A stretch of 64,000 nt of DNA from Candidula unifasciata (taxonomy: Eukaryota > Mollusca > Gastropoda > Stylommatophora > Geomitridae). A program made the position numbers and the translations under genes. Of the stretch, positions 53,301 through 59,464 are shown piece by piece (within the stretch, counting starts at the first letter, position 1; every line of letters starts with the position of its first letter). Location: positions 406,311 to 470,310 of the forward strand of contig CAJHNH020008444.1 of assembly GCA_905116865.2 (NCBI GenBank), given 5' to 3'. The notes beneath the pieces are model-generated. The model searched no databases, was not told where the DNA came from, and saw nothing but the letters and a program-made list of their open reading frames with translations.

Positions 53301-55615
53301 GTGGCCCGATAATTCCACTGTATTGATGCCACCTGCACATAAGTGAAAATAAAAAGAATCTTTTACATCACCTTAAATGTTTCAGTATTTGAAGGTTTCA
53401 CAGGAGATATCCTAAGAAATCAGTTACAATAATCACAATCATGAAGCAAATGACATAATATTACTATCAGAAAGCAATGAGGAGTTACAAAACCTGGTGG
53501 ATCAAGTTAACACGCATAGGACAGAACATGGTTAAGACATTAGCATTAGAAAACAAAAACTATCAGTCAAATCTTTGACTTTCTTGTTTAGCCTTGACTC
53601 CCCTTGTGAGATTCGGGCCCCATTTGGGGAGAGGGAGGAGTAGACATCCCAAAACCCCACCCCTAACAAGCACATCACTAAAGGTAGGTTTGCTGAAATC
53701 GAATATGTGGGCCGAAATATGCAGATATCACAGCCTAGCTGCAAACCACAATTAACGTGTCAAACATTCTTTTAAGGGCTAATGCAAATGTAGAAGAAGA
53801 GCTGATCAAATGGTCCATGATTCACACTGACTGCTGCTATAGTAAAGAACCATGTCTTCAAAACGTTATTAGAATTTGTTTTAATTAGTTGTTATCTAAC
53901 CATATCAGGCAATACATGAATAAGAGACTGAACATTTAGAAGTTAACTTTTATCCATTTGCTAGAATTTGTTGTTATTTAACCATTTCAGACAGTACATA
54001 AGTAAGAGACTGAGCACTTAGACAGCTGTCCTAGTTCTGATAATAAATAAGACAGTCCAGGATGTACAATCACTAACCTGAATCTCATCTGTTGGTATGT
54101 ACTCCTCCTTGAACTTTTGACCTTGCAGGCGATAAAACAGACAAGTCTTCCCAACATTTTTGTCCCCTCGGATAACTATTTTCACTGGAAAATTTAAACA
54201 ATTTTTTTCAATCTTTTTTCAAAAAAAAAAAAAAAAAAAAAGCTCCAATTACAGCATTATTAATAAATTCATAATGCCGCTTCTGCTGCTGATGATGACA
54301 GTGAAAATGATAAAAATGATAAATTCAGCTACTGGGGAGTTTGGTGAATGATGATGAAGATTCTGAATGACTGAGTTTCAACTTTAGAAGTCAAAAGCAT
54401 TAGCTACCGGTATAGGTTCCAGGGCCCATTTACAGGGAAAAAAAAGAAGAGACTTACTGCCTCCTTAACAAGCATGTCGTAAAAGTCGACTAATTAGGGA
54501 GTTTCCTTCTAAGTCAGGGTGCATCTGCCTGAGAGGCAAGAAACCAACAGTCTGCATGTAAATATGCCAGATCTGTAAAAAAGATGTGCATGCAACACTC
54601 AAGTTCTGGAAAGAGACTAAAGTTCAGAAGCGGATGAACAGCAAGAACTTTCTGCAGAAGTCAACAGCCAATGAATGCAAAGAAGGAGAAGAAATGCATT
54701 AGAACTCTGAGGTGTAAACTAAAAAGGGCATTTATATATAAGTGAGACTGGTGTAGACATTTCTCCGAACCTAGTACTTCTCTATTCTTCTTCTTTTTCT
54801 TCTTAGCATTAAGAGTTTACAGCCGGTGAATGTTAAGACGGAAAAAGAAGTAAGGGCATTTCAACTACTCTACCCTGATACAAATGATGGTGGTCTCAGT
54901 GGCAAAGTTGTTTGCCTAGCACACTCAAGGTCGTGAGTTCACTTCATGGCAGGGCCGGTCAGTTCACAGGTGCAGTTTTTACAGAGATCCATGGGGATTA
55001 TGGCCAGAGCTATGGAGTTCATGCTCTTTATTATGCTCTCGGCAGGCGGCTTCTATGGAGAGAGACTGAGATAAATGGGATAAAACTGGGTGCAATCTTC
55101 TTCTTCTTCTTTTCGTTCACCAGCTGTAAACTCTGGCGGAAAGTTCTCACTGTTCATCCACTTCTGGATGCAGTCCTGTTCCAGAATCTGAGTGTTGCAT
55201 GTGCATCTGTTTTACAGATCTGACTCACTTGAATGCAGACTGTTGGTTTCTTGCCTCTCAGGCAGATGCAGTCCGACTTCAAAGGAAGCTCCCAATTAGT
55301 CTACTCTTACAACATGCCTTTGGGTAGGCAGTGGGTCTATTCTTGTTTTTCCTATAATAGGGCCCCGGAACCTACATGGGAAATTGGGTGTAATGAAGTC
55401 GATCCTCGTGACTTTAACCTTTTAACCTGTGACACAAATGAGAAACAGAACAAGATGTATACAGATCAAGCCTCTTGCTACTTACTGTTGTACTGAATAC
55501 CCTTGGCAAACTTCCGCTGAAGCTGCGCTCCCATAGTTTGCATCCCATGAGGAGGTGTCCCTGGAGACTTGACATCCTCTGAATTTTTGTTCAGCAGACG
55601 TTTGAACAACGACAT
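32127..55615 (-). CDS. RABL6: Rab-like protein 6 (RABL6/Parf family), complete 14-exon gene
   Basis: Fourteen coding exons (55615-55486, 54184-54078, 53332-53204, 52343-52252, 49345-49199, 47447-47342, 44693-44590, 44038-43827, 43082-42843, 40250-40103, 39032-38366, 36808-36667, 35050-34974, 32333-32127) join to 2508 bases: 835 residues and TAG. All 13 introns are GT-AG and in phase. Human RABL6 is about 730 residues. The N-terminal ~240 residues form the atypical GTPase domain: P-loop RGDKNVGKT (residues 49-57), WDVVDKG in place of the usual switch II WDTAGQ (99-105), NHRD for NKxD (176-179) and YAESSM as the SAK-like element (211-216). The long tail is low in order, acidic and lysine-rich. 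It keeps family blocks: SRLFKGS near 410, [19 protein letters not shown] (436-454), [10 protein letters not shown] (478-487) and a conserved end, NDLEAFLG then GEYETL. Vertebrate RABL6 binds ARF tumour suppressor and affects proliferation; the role in this animal is inferred by homology. The ATG is supported by an in-frame TAG eight codons upstream (55639-55637). Confidence 0.95.
32395..32690 (+). repeat. SINE-A copy, sense, in RABL6 intron 13
   Basis: From GTGTGGGTTTCTGAGGCCCC to GTGAACAGTAAGAAGAAGAA. Antisense to the host gene. Confidence 0.85.
32826..33350 (-). pseudogene. LINE-delta RT fragment with mutated catalytic box
   Basis: Minus frames read [19 protein letters not shown], then [15 protein letters not shown], then [18 protein letters not shown] and [16 protein letters not shown] stands where active RTs have YADD. 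Frame shifts join the parts. Confidence 0.85.
33470..33665 (-). repeat. SINE-A 3' two thirds, antisense
   Basis: TTAGAATTCACCTGCTGTAA to CATCTCAGGCAGAGGCAC. The 5' third is missing. Confidence 0.8.
33943..34205 (+). repeat. SINE-B (tRNA-derived) copy, sense
   Basis: Head GTCTCCATAGCAAAGTGATC, then CGTCTGCCTCGCTTTCTGAA and GGTCATGAGTTCATTTC (B-box position) reads as a decayed tRNA. The body GAGATCCTTGGGGGC to GGAGTTCATGCTTTG ends CGATTTTAACTTCAACTT. Shared with 38063, 54890 and 40296. Confidence 0.8.
34275..34937. repeat. Minisatellite, ~21 copies of a 31-bp unit
   Basis: Unit GTTAGAAAAGGTTTACAATA, CTATGACTAAT. A variant unit (AAAAAGTTCACAATGC) recurs 155 bases apart, showing that blocks of five units were duplicated. 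Lies in RABL6 intron 13, close to the exon 13 donor. Confidence 0.95.
34974..35050 (-). CDS. RABL6: RABL6 coding exon 13
   Basis: Residues 742-767: [16 protein letters not shown] then a poly-lysine stretch. The acceptor is TTCCCTAG and the donor GTAAGG. A 31-bp minisatellite begins about 37 bases past this donor. Confidence 0.85.
35120..35365 (+). repeat. SINE-A copy, sense, in RABL6 intron 12
   Basis: AATAAACAGGCCCACTTTC to CAGAACTTTCTGCCAGAGTT and TACAGCGG; the head and tail are eroded. Confidence 0.8.
35580..35750. repeat. Relic of the foldback element's loop
   Basis: Short direct repeats CTGCATGCAGTCATGGGACA, then GGGTTAGGGATAGTTCTAGA resembling the loop of 6918-7348 (GTTAGGGCCAGTTCTGTATG). 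Confidence 0.45.
35800..36010 (+). pseudogene. LINE-gamma 3' tail
   Basis: [20 protein letters not shown] then MQHMWGSC: the end of the RNase H region, truncated at its 5' end. Confidence 0.7.
36112..36255. mobile_element. Possible piggyBac-like MITE
   Basis: Starts TTAACTCTTTCAGTCCC and ends CCGTATAAAGGGGTTAC. The termini are roughly inverted. The left end matches the unit of the 50-bp array near 47.9 kb. Confidence 0.4.
36270..36650 (-). pseudogene. LINE-gamma fragment, partly duplicated
   Basis: [19 protein letters not shown], then [19 protein letters not shown] reads as the family tail. A ~110-base segment (TGTGATGATCTATTTGTGTC) is repeated at 36470 and 36570. Confidence 0.65.
36667..36808 (-). 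CDS. RABL6: RABL6 coding exon 12
   Basis: Residues 695-741 plus one base. A lysine-rich half, then a run of Asp encoded by (GAT/GAC)n, then [10 protein letters not shown]. The acceptor is CATCAACAG and the donor GTAAGT. Confidence 0.85.
37006..37340 (-). mobile_element. LINE-beta insertion, 5'-truncated, with 11-bp target duplication
   Basis: 37017-37329 matches the 3' end of 30770-31080, including CATGTTCTGGAGT and the GAAGAAGAAG tail. It is bracketed by TAACAGACTAT at 37006-37016 and 37330-37340. It sits in RABL6 intron 11 in the gene's orientation. Confidence 0.88.
37425..37620 (-). pseudogene. LINE end with C2H2 zinc finger
   Basis: Minus frame [20 protein letters not shown] then LRTHG. 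A CPxC...[12 protein letters not shown] finger just before the stop is a common end of molluscan and other invertebrate LINE ORF2 proteins. Part of a decayed element. Confidence 0.6.
37895..38035 (+). pseudogene. Short RT-ORF tail fragment
   Basis: Plus frame [20 protein letters not shown], then SKVEAPEEQ, a basic LINE tail, opposite in strand to RABL6. Confidence 0.5.
38063..38310 (+). repeat. SINE-B copy, sense, abutting RABL6 exon 11
   Basis: GCGAAGTGGTGAAGCCATTT, GGTTAATTTCATGGC, then the body GGAGTATCTTGGGAATTATC to ATCTTGACTTTAACC. It ends about 55 bases from the exon 11 donor side. Confidence 0.78.
38366..39032 (-). CDS. RABL6: RABL6 coding exon 11 (long acidic exon)
   Basis: Residues 472-694, the largest exon. 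Begins [16 protein letters not shown] and is rich in Ser, Asp and Glu with several SSEDE/SNDEE casein-kinase-like clusters. Ends WLDQFEAK. Two donors are possible; only GTTGGT keeps exon 12 open, since GTATAT a few bases on would give a stop. Confidence 0.9.
39430..39715 (-). repeat. SINE-A copy, antisense, in RABL6 intron 10
   Basis: TTCTTCTACTTCTTCACTTT to CACTGAGGCCCCGAAACC, all blocks present. Confidence 0.85.
40103..40250 (-). CDS. RABL6: RABL6 coding exon 10
   Basis: Residues 423-471 plus two bases. Carries the conserved acidic [18 protein letters not shown] block. The acceptor is TATGCAG and the donor GTAGTT. Confidence 0.92.
40296..40480 (-). repeat. SINE-B 3' part, antisense
   Basis: GTCGAGAGGGTCGACTTTAC, then CAGAACAGCTAGACACCTGC and CATGAACACTGTAGCTC complement the SINE-B body. 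Confidence 0.7.
40528..40603 (-). repeat. SINE-A 3' end fragment, antisense
   Basis: TTTAGTGTTTACTTGCTATA to GGTTGTTCGTCAACC only; it is followed by a LINE-gamma fragment. Confidence 0.65.
40605..40720 (-). pseudogene. LINE-gamma 3' tail
   Basis: Minus frame [20 protein letters not shown] then ECILESF matches the family end (LLxxGMxHxWECPxC). Confidence 0.7.
40725..41030 (+). repeat. SINE-A copy, sense, in RABL6 intron 9
   Basis: TGTGTGGGTTTTGGAGCCCC to TTTACAGCTGGTGAATGTAA. Carries a G-rich insertion near 40755 and an A run near 40912. Confidence 0.85.
41143..41625 (+). mobile_element. LINE-gamma 3' insertion with (AAATC)n tail and target duplication
   Basis: The frame [17 protein letters not shown] runs to [16 protein letters not shown], then TTGATTTTT and a (AAATC)n tail. 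CAATATAAGGA(G/T)TCT flanks it at about 41143 and 41540. A second copy of the 3' end plus AAATC tail follows at 41555-41610. Confidence 0.85.
41719..41960 (-). repeat. SINE-A copy, antisense, 5' end missing
   Basis: TTCTTCTTCTTGGTGTTCAC to TTTTATGATATGCTTGGTCG. Confidence 0.8.
42255..42440. repeat. Interspersed repeat, copy 2 of 2
   Basis: Pairs with 7660-7790 (TAGATCCCAGATACCCCTG). Family unknown. Confidence 0.6.
42474..42670 (-). repeat. SINE-A 3' two thirds, antisense
   Basis: ACTTCTTCTTCACGTTCAGC to CTCAGGCAGATGTACTCC. Confidence 0.8.
42843..43082 (-). CDS. RABL6: RABL6 coding exon 9
   Basis: Residues 343-422 plus one base. Ser/Thr/Pro-rich, low order, with the family-conserved [11 protein letters not shown] block near its end. 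The acceptor is GATTCCAG and the donor GTAACT. Confidence 0.9.
43827..44038 (-). CDS. RABL6: RABL6 coding exon 8
   Basis: Residues 272-342 plus one base. [16 protein letters not shown] is followed by a Ser/Pro/Gly-rich linker. The acceptor is TTTCCTCAG and the donor GTATGT. Confidence 0.9.
44590..44693 (-). CDS. RABL6: RABL6 coding exon 7
   Basis: Residues 238-271 plus two bases of Leu272. Begins [11 protein letters not shown], as in the vertebrate protein right after LQLQ. The acceptor is ACATAG and the donor GTGAGT. Confidence 0.93.
44740..44905. repeat. Microsatellite (TATA/TACA/CACA)
   Basis: TATATATACATACA and CACATATATAAAGATA units with an internal ~50-bp duplication. Tyr/Ile-rich open frames on both strands are artefacts. 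About 45 bases upstream of RABL6 exon 7 in intron 6. Confidence 0.9.
45455..45570 (+). pseudogene. Short LINE tail
   Basis: [20 protein letters not shown], then [15 protein letters not shown]: a basic RT-tail-like segment. Weak. Confidence 0.4.
46688..46915 (+). repeat. SINE-D (tRNA-derived) copy 1
   Basis: GCGGCTTCTGTGGCTGAGGC, then TTCGTAATGCCAGGGTCC and GGGTTCGATCCC, a good B box, then a shared body. The 3' part GGCAAACTACTGG then GCCTAGAAAAACC resembles the 3' ends of RTE/BovB-type LINEs. Confidence 0.85.
47342..47447 (-). CDS. RABL6: RABL6 coding exon 6 (G5-like motif)
   Basis: Residues 202-237. Contains [16 protein letters not shown] and ends NLPFLQLQ, close to the vertebrate protein. 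The acceptor is TTGGCAG and the donor GTGTGA. A LINE-alpha fragment sits about 130 bases upstream. Confidence 0.95.
47586..47788 (+). mobile_element. LINE-alpha 3' insertion, 5'-truncated, with target duplication
   Basis: [18 protein letters not shown], then [19 protein letters not shown] and stop are almost identical to the end of 50950-51790. The tail is AAAAGAAGAAGAAG. AATAAGAT occurs at both ends (47586-47593, 47781-47788). Antisense in RABL6 intron 5. Confidence 0.9.
47831..47980. repeat. Tandem array of a 50-bp unit, three copies (two more at 48704-48810)
   Basis: Each unit begins TTAACTCTTTCAGTCCCAAC and continues CAAAACATCATGTGTGATCA, GTTACTGCC. The TTAA start and CTTTCAGTCCC resemble a piggyBac-type end. 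Confidence 0.9.
47982..48707 (+). mobile_element. Non-autonomous piggyBac-like element with transposase N-terminus remnant
   Basis: TTAA at both ends (47982-47985, 48704-48707) with inverted termini CTCTACCAGACC and its counterpart GGTCTGATAGGG. Inside, from ATG at 48212, frames read [12 protein letters not shown], then [20 protein letters not shown] and FHEEYVPS. That is the acidic start typical of piggyBac transposases, with stops breaking it. The rest of the transposase is absent. Confidence 0.75.
48704..48810. repeat. 50-bp array, right part (two copies)
   Basis: TTAACTCCTTTAGTCCCAAC and TTAACTCTTTCAATCCCAAC units continue the array interrupted by the piggyBac-like element. Confidence 0.85.
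48798..49080 (-). pseudogene. LINE-delta RT fragment, tandemly duplicated (~146 bp x 2)
   Basis: Each copy reads on the minus strand as [19 protein letters not shown], then [14 protein letters not shown], the segment just after the RT catalytic box. The two copies are nearly identical. Confidence 0.8.
49199..49345 (-). CDS. RABL6: RABL6 coding exon 5 (G4 motif)
   Basis: Residues 153-201 plus two bases of Arg202. Contains [13 protein letters not shown], with NHRD in the guanine-recognition position. The acceptor is TGTCACAG and the donor GTAGGT. Confidence 0.95.
49530..50165 (+). pseudogene. LINE-gamma 3' fragment with a 97-bp tandem expansion
   Basis: [23 protein letters not shown] broken frames, then a tail. 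From about 49770 the terminal segment (ATCAGACTGTTACTGGTACC ... GAGTGCTACGATGTATATG) is repeated three to four times with high identity. Confidence 0.8.
50463..50941. mobile_element. Possible piggyBac-like MITE
   Basis: Left TCAACCCTTTTGTCCCAG and right GTGGCGAAAGGGTTAA are inverted (about 12 of 16). The right side has TTAA, the left TCAA. No coding region. Confidence 0.55.
50950..51790 (-). pseudogene. LINE-alpha RT C-terminal region, 5'-truncated, frame intact
   Basis: Minus frame from [19 protein letters not shown], the catalytic FADD box, through [52 protein letters not shown] and [13 protein letters not shown] to the stop near 51005. The tail is CAAAAGAAAGAAGAAGAAG. The upstream RT and endonuclease are missing. 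It lies in RABL6 intron 4 in the gene's orientation. Confidence 0.9.
52252..52343 (-). CDS. RABL6: RABL6 coding exon 4
   Basis: Residues 123-152 plus two bases of Trp153. Contains [18 protein letters not shown] then FDITKQ, one of the best conserved family stretches. The donor is GTAAAT. Confidence 0.95.
53204..53332 (-). CDS. RABL6: RABL6 coding exon 3
   Basis: Residues 80-122, with [12 protein letters not shown], the degenerate switch II region. Two overlapping donors exist. Only the GTATGT donor after GGT keeps frame with exon 4; the GTGTAT donor two bases earlier leads to an early stop. Confidence 0.92.
53605..53685 (+). repeat. SINE-A 5' fragment, sense
   Basis: GTGAGATTCGGGCCCCATTT, then ACCCCTAACAAGCACATC only. 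Confidence 0.55.
54078..54184 (-). CDS. RABL6: RABL6 coding exon 2 (P-loop)
   Basis: Residues 44-79. Completes Met44, then [13 protein letters not shown] with the nucleotide-binding P-loop, and ends [10 protein letters not shown]. The acceptor is TTTTCCAG and the donor GTTAGT. Confidence 0.95.
54405..54695 (+). repeat. SINE-A copy, sense, in RABL6 intron 1
   Basis: TAGGTTCCAGGGCCCATTTA to AATGCAAAGAAGGAGAAG. A GCATTAG repeat flanks it, giving an imperfect target duplication. Confidence 0.88.
54787..54848. repeat. Two SINE-A 3' tips, tail to tail
   Basis: A minus tip (CTTCTTCTTTTTCTTCTTAG CATT) abuts a plus tip (GAGTTTACAGCCGGTGAATG then GACGGAAAAAGAAG). Only about 30 bases of each remain. 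Confidence 0.6.
54890..55430 (+). repeat. SINE-B copy, sense, interrupted by SINE-A
   Basis: Head GGTCTCAGTGGCAAAGTTGT and GGTCGTGAGTTCACTTC to about 55096, then resuming at 55381 with GTAATGAAGTCGATCC. The middle is the SINE-A copy 55097-55380. Confidence 0.85.
55097..55380 (-). repeat. SINE-A copy, antisense, inserted into SINE-B
   Basis: Full copy, TTCTTCTTCTTTTCGTTCAC to GGCCCCGGAACCTACATGGG. Target duplication AAACTGGGTGCAAT (55083-55096) against AAATTGGGTGTAAT (55381-55394). Confidence 0.92.
55486..55615 (-). CDS. RABL6: RABL6 coding exon 1
   Basis: Residues 1-43 plus one base of Met44. Starts [11 protein letters not shown] and ends [12 protein letters not shown], matching the family's LQRRFAKGVQYN. 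The donor is GTAAGT. Confidence 0.94.
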
Positions 55616-55971
55616 GATTCTCTCACAACCTCCTATCTACACTTCTTTAACTCTTCATCACAGAACGTCTTTTAAAAGTCTCTCCAATATCAGTGGATAA
55701 ATTAACATTAACTGGAGTCTGATCCTGGTCTGAAGTACTCATACTTTGAAGAACAGTAGCATATCTGCACTGATGTCTGACCCAGGGTTTTTAACTACAT
55801 ACAAGCTTCTCAGTCTTCTCCAATTTTAACAGTCTTGTTGTCCAGAAATGTGAGTCATGAGAAAATTCTGCAATCACCCAAGAAGAAAAACAATTAAAGC
55901 TTTTGAACTAACAGCAGCATCCTGTGAAAGATCTGCTTCATGATATTGCTCTCTAAAACATGCAAGGGCTA

Positions 55972-56229
55972 ACAAAAAGAGATCTGTAAATCTTCTTCTT
56001 CTATGTTCACCAGCTGTAAGCTCTGACGGAAAGTCCTGGTTGTTCGTCCATTTGGATTTTGGCTTTGTGCCAGGGCCTGGTTGCTCCTTGATATTCGGTA
56101 TGATGCAGCACTCTGACTTCAAAGAAAGCCCCCAAATAATCAACTCCTGCTACATGCTTGATGGGGAAGCAGTGGGTCTATTCTTGTTCTTCCCACAATG
56201 GGGCCCAGGAACTCACAAAAAGAATCTGG
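55972..56229 (-). repeat. SINE-A copy, antisense, upstream of RABL6
   Basis: The element runs from about 55992 to 56214, between ACAAAAAGAGATCTG and ACAAAAAGAATCTG, with a ~50-base internal deletion. Confidence 0.85.
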
Positions 56230-56272
56230 TATTCTCACATCAAATTCACTGATAATGGCAGCATCAATTACG

Positions 56273-56545
56273 TCTTCTTCTTAATATTCACTGCTTTCAA
56301 CTTCAGCATAAAATTCTGGGTGTTCGCCTACGTCTAGACTTTAGTCTTGTTCCAGAACCTGAGAGTTGCATGCACATTCATTTACCGATCTGCCTTATTT
56401 GTATGCAGACTCTTGGTTCATTGCCTCTCAAGCAGATGCATTCTGACTTCAAAGGAAGCCTCCAGGTGGTCAACTCCTGTGACATGCTCATTGGGGAGGC
56501 AGTGGGTCTATTCTTGTTTTTCCCCACAATGGGGCCCTTGAAGCC
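56273..56545 (-). repeat. SINE-A copy, antisense
   Basis: TCTTCTTCTTAATATTCACT to ACAATGGGGCCCTTGAAGCC. Confidence 0.87.
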
Positions 56546-56698
56546 ATACAGCATTGTTGGATAGACAAAATTAAAACATAATGCTGATAGAGAAGTCTGG
56601 CGATCTCTCTGGCAAACCTCTACAACTTAAAAGTAGAAGAGGAGCAACTAAGTAAAGTAAGTAAAGTAAAATTAATACAGGAGCCACTGAGAACTCAT

Positions 56699-57006
56699 GC
56701 TACAGATTATTCTTCTTCTTCACGTTCACCAGCTGTACACTCTGGCGGAAAGTTCTGGTTGTTCGTCCACTACTGAACTGCAGTCCTGCTCCAGAACCTG
56801 AGTGTTGCGTGTGCATCAGTTTTACAGATCTCATTCTCTTGAATACAGACTGTTGGTTCCTTGCCTCTCCGGCAGATGCACTCCGACTTCAAAGGAAGCT
56901 CCCCAATTAGTCGACTCTTACGACATGCTTTTGGGTAGGCAGTGGGTCTATTCTTGTTTTCCCCTACAATGGGGCCCCGGAACCCACACGGGGGGCTACA
57001 GATTAT
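56699..57006 (-). repeat. SINE-A copy, antisense, with 12-bp target duplication
   Basis: A near-consensus copy at 56711-56994. GCTACAGATTAT flanks it at 56699-56710 and 56995-57006. The best-defined copy in antisense orientation. Confidence 0.93.
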
Positions 57007-57128
57007 GGAAACAGCCTCTTGTGCCAAATACAGTAAAAACAAATAATTAAATAGCTTAAATGCTACCTTAATTAATGTAATAGAATGTAGCAACAGCAGT
57101 TACTAGCAGAGATTGGACTGTCATCACC

Positions 57129-57215
57129 CTTCAAGTCCAAGTCAAGTCTCAAGTCATTGTCATCAAGTTCCAAGTCAAGTCTCAAGTCATTGTCATCAAA
57201 TTCCAAGTCAAGTCT
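57129..57215. repeat. Short tandem repeat, ~34 bp x 2.5
   Basis: CCAAGTCAAGTCTCAAGTCA, TTGTCATCAAGTT repeated. Confidence 0.85.
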
Positions 57216-58020
57216 TTGATAAATATTTCCAAATCAAATCCTGCAGCCCTTCTCAGACATTTATTTTCAATGGTTACAAATTTTATTTTATGGTTTGTCT
57301 TAACGGCCATGTCTGGCACTGGTATCACAGTTCACAGACAAAGACTGAGAATAAAATTTATATATGGTGTACGAGATGTTTCTCTAATTCTGACTGGTGG
57401 GGGAGCAATACAGGATACGATACCGAATAATAAGATACACTACACCAACGACAAGACACTGTTCATTCTCACAGACTGGCGAAATCCAGTGATACCAATA
57501 GTAAAGAACTTGGGGCCATCAACTAATCTTCACTACGTCTGCGAAGTCTGATGGCTGAAGTCGCGGATGATCGTCGCATAACTGAGACAGGTTAGTCAGT
57601 TAGTGACTGAACTGACTCAGTCAGTGACTGTAGTTGCTACACATATCATACACAAACCTAATTAAAGTGCCATATTTTATCATAATATTGGTTGGGTAAG
57701 AAATCCACAATTATGCAGTCCAAAAATTAAAAAACTAAATTTATAAATTTGTAAACTGAATTTTGAACAACATTAGTCCAGCAACTGCAATCCAGCGATT
57801 GTTTTGTCAACTGCCTACCATCTTAGTACAAGTACCGGAAGTGCTGATTTTTTATTCTGGTACAGCAAATAGTGATCCAAAGACTTTAAAATAATAAGTA
57901 TTGTATTTGCTCTATACCTAAAAGATGTCGATACAGTTAATACACAACATTAGGGTCTATTGCAGCAGAGCTGAAACAAAACACATTGCATAAAGTAGAC
58001 ACCGTTATTGAGTATCACTG
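57216..58020. other. No gene seen
   Basis: A 111-residue open frame here has no recognisable motif and no splice context that I trust. Confidence 0.4.
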
Positions 58021-58024
58021 AGGA

Positions 58025-58345
58025 GCCACCGTGATGTAGCGGCTAGATGATCACCTTTAGATCCGAAGGTTGTGGGTAGTCAGAGGCGTAGTCAGGGGCT
58101 TGTTGGGGGGGGGGGGGGGGTACTGGTCGCACCGGGTGTCGTCACTAAAGGTTGCCAAAATGGCCAAAAATATGTGTTTTCAACATAAAAGTAAGTGTGT
58201 TTGTGTGTGTGTTTTTAGGGAATGGCAGGAAATTTTCCCTACTGGTTACCACCTGGGCTTGCTACGCCAGTGGTTTCAAGTCCCCAGTGGTTTCAATTTT
58301 TTTAATGACTTTGGCTCCTAGGTCGACCCAGTGTGAAATTAACCA
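58025..58345 (+). repeat. SINE-C copy, sense, apparently interrupted
   Basis: Head GCCACCGTGATGTAGCGGCT and AGATCCGAAGGTTGTGGGTA. A G16 run and about 200 foreign bases follow, then GGCTCCTAGGTCGACCCAGT resumes. Confidence 0.5.
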
Positions 58346-58356
58346 GGTAAAGTCCC

Positions 58357-58562
58357 GGGAGTCGGCTCTATGGCTAAGTCGATGCGAACGCTTCGTAATG
58401 CGTAATGCCGGGGTGCCGGGCTCGATCCCAGCTGCGGGCCATGCGCCTTGCGTTGGTTTCGACAGTGGTATCAAGAAAGCCGCCCGTCCAGAAAGCAATG
58501 GCAAACTACTGGACGTAAATTTGCCTAGAAAAACGTCCTGTAAAGGATACGCAACTAACACA
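58357..58562 (+). repeat. SINE-D copy 2
   Basis: GTCGGCTCTATGGCTAAGTC, then GGGCTCGATCCCAGC, GTTTCGACAGTGGTATCAAG and GCCTAGAAAAACGTCCTG, matching 46688-46915 along its length. Confidence 0.85.
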
Positions 58563-58584
58563 AAAAGTCCCGAGAAGTTGAATG

Positions 58585-58790
58585 TTGAATTAAGAATCAA
58601 CATCACAGCACTCAGGACACCCTCATAAGTGCTCTGTTCCCATATTCAGCAGCAAGCGAAGAGTTAAAATTCCGATGGTGCCAGTAACTGTCTGATTGTA
58701 TATCCGTCTCGCCTTTGAAATGAGTGTCGAGTGTCGGTCAGATCCCCTTGTAACTCTTCTCAGTGCCATTCGTGACCTGGAGAAAATATC
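58585..58790 (-). pseudogene. LINE-gamma 3' tail
   Basis: Minus frame RVTRGSDRHSTLISKARRIY, then NQTVTGTIGILTL matches 31745-32060. Confidence 0.7.
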
Positions 58791-59464
58791 CAACGGATGC
58801 TAATTACCCTGGACCTTTGAAGTGATGCTTCTCACTCTGCGCGGGGCATGCCTGCCTCCACCCTTCTCAACGTGCTCTGTGAGTCAGTTACAATGACGGC
58901 ATGTGTGTATAGCTGATTCTCAAAATAAATATAACAATATATTTGAAGCAATATGAACTGTTTAAACAAAAAAAAAATTTTTTTTTTTAAAGAACTCTAA
59001 TATACGGTTCGAAGAACTGCTAGCCATCTTGCAAATTTTCTCGGGCTGTGAAGATGGTGCTCAACATCGCTCCCCCCCCCCCCACCCCACCCCTTTTCCC
59101 CCAGTATATATAGGCGTGCTTAGCTCCCCCTTCTCCACCGCCACAAATAAAAATTGGAGACAGGAGCCTCAAGGTGCATGGGCTCCCACGTTCCGATGTC
59201 TCTGCTGTGTCGAATAAACTGTGATCAAACACTCTAGTTTTGAACTAGATTTATAGTTTAAAAAAAAATCAATGAACTTTTGTAACCAGGGCCGTATTTT
59301 ACTATTTACGATATAGGACGCTCCTGATTAGTCATTTATTTTATGCCCCTGTTAAACGTAAGCATTGATGTTATGGAATTATCTACTTCAGTTTTAAACT
59401 CTATTGAAGTTTAAAGTTAACTGAATACACATGTAATAAGATCTAACGGCCTCTCAAAAACAAT

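Noticed and set aside
53206..53332. Exon 3 donor GTGTAT two bases earlier
   Set aside because: It puts exon 4 into a frame with an immediate stop; the GTATGT donor keeps the frame.
57216..57551. 111-residue plus-strand frame as an exon
   Set aside because: No recognisable domain and no supporting splice partners; left unannotated.
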